Positions 5,520-9,092 of a DNA stretch of 9,092 bases are shown piece by piece. Every line of letters begins with the position of its first letter. Position 1 is the stretch's first letter. The DNA comes from DASRGL01 sp035651115 (GTDB taxonomy: Bacteria > Armatimonadota > Chthonomonadetes > Chthonomonadales > Chthonomonadaceae), in assembly GCA_035651115.1 (NCBI GenBank), contig DASRGL010000149.1, forward strand, positions 1-9,092, given 5' to 3'. Below the pieces are notes generated by a model. The model was not told the DNA's origin. It did no database searches and was given only the letters and a program-made list of their open reading frames with translations. The translations under genes were made by a program, and so were the position numbers.

Positions 5520-5541
5520 GGCTATTTTGCCTGCGCGCCGA

Positions 5542-6498
5542 CTACGGCACATTCTCACCGCGCGCCGCTACCCAGAGTTTGTACCAGTCGGTGCGGGAGA
5601 GCGGGATGGCCGCCGCTGCCGCCGCCTCGCGGATGTGTTCGGGGTTATTCGAGCCGACAAGCGGGATGATATTGGCGGGATGCCGCAGCAGCCAGGCCAG
5701 CGCCAGTTGCGTCGGCGTCGCGCCATCGTAGGCCGCGCCCATCTCGCGCAGGGCCGCCAGCACGCGCTCGATCTGCTCGCGGCGCGGATGGTCGGCAGGG
5801 ACTTCCCGCCGCCCGGAGAGCCAGCCGCCGCCGAGGGGGCTGTAGGCCAGCGGCGTGATGCCGAGTTCGAGGCACTGATCGAGAACGCCGTCGCCGCCCT
5901 GCCCTTCCGTCCCCTCGTAGATGGGCTGAAGGCGCAGGAGCGAGATGGCGATCTGGTTGGAGACGAGGGGAGCCTTCAGGTAGCGGTGCAGCGCGAGCGT
6001 CTGCTGCGGATAGTAGTTGGAGACGCCGATGGTCTTGACCAGCCCCTGCGCCACCAGTTCATCCAGGACGGCGGCGGTCTCGGCGGGATGCGTGAGCGGG
6101 TCGGGGCGGTGCAGTTGATACAGGTCTATGTACTCCACGCCCAGGCGATCGAGCGAGCCGCGCACGCTCTGCCGGATATAGTCCGCCGTGTGGTCGTAGT
6201 AGCCGCGCCGGATGCCGACCTTCGTGGCGAGGAAGATGCGTTCGCGGCTGCCCGGCACGGCGGCCAGGCAGTCCTTGAAAATGGACTCGCAGGCCGTTCC
6301 ACCGTAGATGTCGGCGTGATCGAAGAAGGTGATCCCGGCTTCCAGCGCGGCCTCGAACGCGGCGATGGCGCGGCGGCGGTTCTCCGGGCCAACCTCCGCC
6401 GGGTTCCACGTTCCGGCCAGCCCCATGCAGCCGAGCGCGATTCGCGAGACCGGGACGTTTTCCGGGCCGAACGGCTGTGTCGGCATAATCTGACTCAT
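5542..6498 (-). CDS. aldo/keto reductase, YdhF-like
   Basis: A 318-residue cytoplasmic NAD(P)H-dependent oxidoreductase that would reduce carbonyls to alcohols on a TIM-barrel fold. The catalytic tetrad is intact: Asp60 and Tyr65 in FFDHADIYGG, Lys93 in LATKVG, and His130 in LYQLHRPD. Later landmarks are GVSNYYP (158-164), AYSPLGGGWLSG (218-229) and the cofactor-binding VGSNNPEHIREA (281-292). The ending, W-Y-K-L near 305-308 and then ARGENVP, recalls the E. coli YdhF branch; I give no symbol because the substrate is unknown. The first ATG is preferred, as AGGAG lies 9 nt upstream; Met5 is an alternative. The gene follows the SnoaL/ABM/zinc-ribbon gene by 27 bp, so the two are probably co-transcribed and may act on the same small molecule. 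Confidence 0.93.
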   Translation of the reverse strand: MSQIMPTQPFGPENVPVSRIALGCMGLAGTWNPAEVGPENRRRAIAAFEAALEAGITFFDHADIYGGTACESIFKDCLAAVPGSRERIFLATKVGIRRGYYDHTADYIRQSVRGSLDRLGVEYIDLYQLHRPDPLTHPAETAAVLDELVAQGLVKTIGVSNYYPQQTLALHRYLKAPLVSNQIAISLLRLQPIYEGTEGQGGDGVLDQCLELGITPLAYSPLGGGWLSGRREVPADHPRREQIERVLAALREMGAAYDGATPTQLALAWLLRHPANIIPLVGSNNPEHIREAAAAAAIPLSRTDWYKLWVAARGENVP

Positions 6499-6525
6499 CG
6501 GTATCTTCTCCTCACAAGGGCGGGC

Positions 6526-7401
6526 CTACCAGTAGGGCGGCGGGGGCGGCAGGGCTTCGCCGCACGCGCAGACGCCCTGCGACTTTTCGTACTCCACCTG
6601 CTTGCCGCAGCGCGTACACCGCACCCAGAGCGCGTTCATCGTGTGCGGTATCCAGATGCTCGTGTGGGCCGCGATGCCGAGGTCTTGGTTGAAAAACCGC
6701 CCCATCGCCTCCTTGTGCGCGCCCGAATGCAGGACCTGGCGCGGCGTCTCCGCATTTTCCCAGGCCGTGATCGTATACATGCGCCTCCCGACGATAGCGC
6801 CCACAAAGCTGATGAAGCCTGGCATTTGCGCGATCTCGCGCAGAATTGGCCCGGTCAACGCCTGTACCTGGCGCTCCTCCTCTTCCGACCGGACATCCAT
6901 CCAGGTGAGGCTGAATGCGCCCGGCTGTGTGGATTTTCCCGGCTGCACAGAGGCAGAGGAGCCATAGGAGACCGCGCCTGTGGAGGCAGGCACGAGGATG
7001 GCCCTCAAGCCAAGCTGCTCTAAAAATGCCTTCTGGTCGAAATAGCCCTGCACGGAGCGAATCTTGTCCCCACTGATCTGAATGAAGTCCGCGCCGGGAA
7101 GGTCTACCGTGCGGCCTGTCGGGGGATTGCCTTGCAGCGGCGCGGTGTTCGTGCCGTGCATCCGCCACTGCGCCGCGACGGTATCCGCGCCTGTCGGGGC
7201 TGCGCTCTCGAGGGTGAAATGCAGATCGGGGAAGGCGGCGAAGAGCGCGCCCGCATAGCCGGGGATGGCGGCGCGAGGGAGCGGGCCTCCGGTCGTCGGG
7301 TCGCTATAGGTTCCGTCGTCCGCGAAGAGAGCGGCGATCTCCCCCGGCGCGCGGCGGTTCCAGGCGTCGAAATACTGTTGTGCGATCTCGATAGGCTGCA
7401 T
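6526..7401 (-). CDS. three-domain protein: SnoaL-like, ABM-like barrel and zinc ribbon
   Basis: A 291-residue, apparently cytoplasmic protein. Residues 1-130 look like a SnoaL/NTF2-fold domain: IAQQYFDAWNRRAPGEIAALFADD at the start, a central PGYAGALFAAFPDLHF and a final GDKIRSVQGYFDQKAFLEQLG. Such domains act as cyclases, isomerases or ligand-binding cones. After a linker, residues about 163-256 resemble a dimeric alpha/beta barrel of the antibiotic biosynthesis monooxygenase (ABM) type, with MPGFISFVGAIVG and YTITAWENAE as recognisable parts. The tail (260-291) has Cys262-x2-Cys265 and Cys278-x-Cys280, a small zinc ribbon, ending in a proline run. AGGAGGAGG just before the ATG fixes the start. 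It probably forms a unit with the aldo/keto reductase downstream. The reaction is unknown, and the ABM assignment is weaker than the SnoaL one. Confidence 0.85.
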   Translation of the reverse strand: MQPIEIAQQYFDAWNRRAPGEIAALFADDGTYSDPTTGGPLPRAAIPGYAGALFAAFPDLHFTLESAAPTGADTVAAQWRMHGTNTAPLQGNPPTGRTVDLPGADFIQISGDKIRSVQGYFDQKAFLEQLGLRAILVPASTGAVSYGSSASVQPGKSTQPGAFSLTWMDVRSEEEERQVQALTGPILREIAQMPGFISFVGAIVGRRMYTITAWENAETPRQVLHSGAHKEAMGRFFNQDLGIAAHTSIWIPHTMNALWVRCTRCGKQVEYEKSQGVCACGEALPPPPPYW

Positions 7402-7420
7402 GAGACCTCCTCCTCAGAAA

Positions 7421-7582
7421 CCTCCCCCGGCCCCCTCCTTCGTAAGGAGGGGGAGAGCCAGACTGGACGCCCTCCCCTTGCGAAGAGGAAGAGGGGCGCA
7501 TTGAGTCTCCCTTCCCTTCACAAGGGGAGGGAGAACGCCTTGCTGCTCCCTCCCCTTAAGCAGGGGAGGGTTGGGGTGGGGT
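7421..7582. repeat. run of four GC-rich hairpins between gatB and the SnoaL gene
   Basis: Four palindromes follow one another with left arms starting at 7431, 7468, 7506 and 7548, about 37-42 bp apart. The first is CCCCCTCCTT (7431-7440) with 7444-7453, 10 bp and a 3-nt loop. The second is imperfect (7468-7498). The third pairs 7506-7518 with 7522-7534, 13 bp with one G-T wobble and a 3-nt loop. The fourth pairs 7548-7556 with 7562-7570, 9 bp and a 5-nt loop. The right end abuts the gatB TAG; the left end stops just short of the downstream ribosome-binding site. On the plus strand 7563-7581 is a G-quadruplex motif (G-runs of 4, 3, 4, 4; loops 1, 2, 1). None is followed by a T-run. Confidence 0.8.
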
Positions 7583-9025
7583 CTATTTCAACCGTTCGTC
7601 AATCAGGCGGTTGACCTCCTGCGGATCGGCTTTGCCCTGCGAGGCTTTCATCACCTGCCCCACCAGAAAGCCCTTCTTCTGCACCAGCCCTTTTTCCTTG
7701 ATGTCCACGACGATGTTCGGATTGTCCGTCATGACCTTCTCGACAAGCGCGATGATAGCTCCGGTGTCCTTGATGGTCTTCCAGCCCTTCTCCTCGACGA
7801 TGGCGACGGGGTCTCTGCCGGTCGTGACCATCTCCTCGATGAGCGATTTGGCGATCTTGCCGCTGATGGTTCCGTCGGCGATAAGGCGTATCATGGCGGC
7901 CAGATTCTGCGGCGGGAGGGGGCAGTCGGCGATGTCGGTCCCGCTGGCGTTGAGCAGGCGCGAGAGATCGCCCATGACCCAGTTCGAGGCGGCTTTCGGA
8001 TCGCCGGAATCTTTCGCGACGGCCTCGTAGTAGTCGGCGAGGGCGCGCGTCTCGGTCAGGAAGGCGGCATCGTAGGCGGGCAGGCCGTACTGCTCTATGA
8101 ACCGGGTCTTGCGCGCGTCCGGCAGTTCCGGCATGGTGGCTTTGATCTCGGCGATCCATTCGTCGGAGATCTGCAGCGGAACCAGGTCCGGCTCCGGGAA
8201 GTAGCGATACTCCTGCTCGACCTCCTTCGACCGCTGCGAAAATGTCGCCTGCTTCGCCTCGCTCCAGCCGCGCGTCTCCTGCACGATCCGCTCTCCGCGC
8301 TCCAGGAGGCCGATCTGTCGCTGCACCTCGTACTCGATGCCGCGCTGCACGGCGCGGAACGAGTTCAGGTTCTTGATCTCCGTCTTCGTGCCGTAGGTGT
8401 CCGAACCTTTGACGCGCACGGAGACGTTCGGCTCGCAGCGCAGGGAGCCTTCCTCCATCTTGCCGTCGCAGACGCCGATATAGGTCAGGATGGCGCGCAG
8501 TTGCATCAGGTAGGCGCGAGCTTCCTCGGCGGAGTGAATATCGGGCGGAAAGTCGGTGACGATCTCCATGAGCGGCACGCCGCTGCGGTTCAGGTCTACG
8601 AAACTCTCCTCGTCATCGCCGGGGATATGGAGCAGCTTGCCGGTGTCCTCTTCCAGATGGACACGGCGGATATGCACGCGCGTTGTCTTACCGTCCACCT
8701 CGATGTCCAGCCAGCCCTTGACGCCGATGGGGTTGTCGTACTCGCTGATCTGGTAGCCTTTCGGCAGATCGGGGTAGAAGTAGTTTTTGCGGTCGAACCT
8801 GGCATTGCGATTGATCTCGCAGTGGAGGGCCAGCGCCGTGCGGATGACATGCTCGACCGCCTTCTTGTTCATGACGGGCAGGGAGCCGGGCATTCCCGTG
8901 CAGACGGGGCAGCAGCGCGTGTTGGGTTCGCCGCCGAACTCGTTTTTGCACCCGCAGAACATCTTGCTCTCCGTCAGCAGTTCCGCGTGGCACTCCATTC
9001 CGATAACTGGTTCATACTCAGGCAT
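7583..9025 (-). CDS. gatB: Asp-tRNA(Asn)/Glu-tRNA(Gln) amidotransferase subunit B
   Basis: A 480-residue, full-length GatB, the subunit of GatCAB that binds mischarged tRNA and activates the Glu (or Asp) side chain with ATP before ammonia from GatA makes Gln-tRNA or Asn-tRNA. The N-terminal cradle carries the zinc site Cys24-x-Cys26 and Cys39-x2-Cys42 within KMFCGCKNEFGG and CCPVCTGMPG. Further landmarks are YFYPDLPKGYQISEYDNPI (82-100), HLEEDTGK (122-129), VDLNRSGVPLMEIVTD and MEEGSLRCEPNVSVR, all core family blocks. The tRNA-binding tail (about 335-480) ends in the usual helical YqeY-like segment, GFLVGQVMKASQGKADP. The ATG is the first start after an in-frame stop; AGGAG lies a rather long 13 nt upstream. 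Neither gatC nor gatA is visible immediately upstream, so they may lie elsewhere. Confidence 0.97.
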   Translation of the reverse strand: MPEYEPVIGMECHAELLTESKMFCGCKNEFGGEPNTRCCPVCTGMPGSLPVMNKKAVEHVIRTALALHCEINRNARFDRKNYFYPDLPKGYQISEYDNPIGVKGWLDIEVDGKTTRVHIRRVHLEEDTGKLLHIPGDDEESFVDLNRSGVPLMEIVTDFPPDIHSAEEARAYLMQLRAILTYIGVCDGKMEEGSLRCEPNVSVRVKGSDTYGTKTEIKNLNSFRAVQRGIEYEVQRQIGLLERGERIVQETRGWSEAKQATFSQRSKEVEQEYRYFPEPDLVPLQISDEWIAEIKATMPELPDARKTRFIEQYGLPAYDAAFLTETRALADYYEAVAKDSGDPKAASNWVMGDLSRLLNASGTDIADCPLPPQNLAAMIRLIADGTISGKIAKSLIEEMVTTGRDPVAIVEEKGWKTIKDTGAIIALVEKVMTDNPNIVVDIKEKGLVQKKGFLVGQVMKASQGKADPQEVNRLIDERLK

Positions 9026-9062
9026 AGGTTATGTCAGGCTCCTATATGCGCTAAAGGTCAGT

Positions 9063-9092
9063 TTAGAGCAGCAGTTCCATGTAGATGACATC
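9063..9092 (-). CDS. possible 3' end of an upstream gene, cut by the right window edge
   Basis: Reading from the window edge on the minus strand gives DVIYMELLL and then TAA, 37 bp before the gatB start. The position and direction suit the last codons of the gene preceding gatB. The ending does not look like a GatA C-terminus. Nine codons cannot establish that this frame is coding. Confidence 0.3.
   Translation of the reverse strand, partial: DVIYMELLL

Noticed and set aside
5506..5522. Plus-strand intrinsic terminator (5-bp GC stem followed by TATTTT)
   Set aside because: No plus-strand gene ends here, and on the minus strand no T-run follows, so it is probably a chance inverted repeat overlapping the promoter candidate.
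5512..7023. Long plus-strand open frame of about 500 codons
   Set aside because: It lies antisense to the aldo/keto reductase and the fusion gene, its protein is Arg/Ala/Gly-rich with no family features, and such frames are expected opposite GC-rich genes.
7431..7570. CRISPR-like array of regularly spaced palindromes
   Set aside because: The units are not near-identical, the intervals between stems are only about 10-15 bp and unequal, and no cas gene is near.
7571..9088. Long plus-strand open frame of about 505 codons
   Set aside because: It is antisense to gatB, whose family match is unmistakable; the frame is open because of GC-biased third positions.

Overview
This is a GC-rich bacterial chromosome segment in which every gene I can support is on the minus strand, so it reads from right to left. 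It holds eight protein genes complete within the window, plus two fragments cut by the window edges. Long open frames on the plus strand are antisense shadows of GC-rich coding sequence. The DivIVA, YggT and GatB genes point to a bacterium that makes Gln-tRNA and/or Asn-tRNA by the amidotransferase route and has a DivIVA-type division or polarity protein, as in Firmicutes, Actinobacteria, Chloroflexi and Armatimonadota. An Armatimonadota- or Chloroflexi-like source fits best with the GC content, the secreted HEAT and TPR proteins and the GC-rich intergenic palindromes, but this is only a guess.

Layout in order of transcription. At the right edge is the possible last nine codons of an unknown gene (9063-9092), then gatB (7583-9025), the B subunit of the tRNA-dependent amidotransferase. 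Next come a three-domain protein (SnoaL-like, then a dimeric alpha/beta barrel of ABM type, then a zinc ribbon; 6526-7401) and a YdhF-like aldo/keto reductase (5542-6498), only 27 bp apart. After a 126-bp gap with a candidate ECF-type promoter come two exported solenoid proteins: a 12-repeat HEAT protein (4186-5415) and a TPR protein (3331-4080). Then follows a small envelope/division set: YggT/YlmG (2941-3207), DivIVA (2278-2886), a CPBP-family membrane protease whose start overlaps the divIVA stop as TGATG (659-2278), and the DUF167/YggU protein (318-599). At the left edge the next minus-strand gene begins at base 33, behind a strong Shine-Dalgarno sequence.

The most unusual content is non-coding. 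Four of the gaps between genes (34-317, 600-658, 3208-3330, 7402-7582) are occupied by one family of C/G-rich palindromic repeats. They begin at, inside or within about 12 bp of the upstream stop codon and run up to the downstream ribosome-binding region. At one locus the repeat end itself appears to supply the stop codon. One copy is a run of four hairpins at 37-40 bp spacing. Another can fold either as a hairpin or as a G-quadruplex next to the DUF167 start. Separately, the leader of the left-edge gene can fold so that its ATG and part of its AGGAGG are paired, which suggests a regulated translation start. I see no CRISPR array, IS element, tRNA or rRNA.
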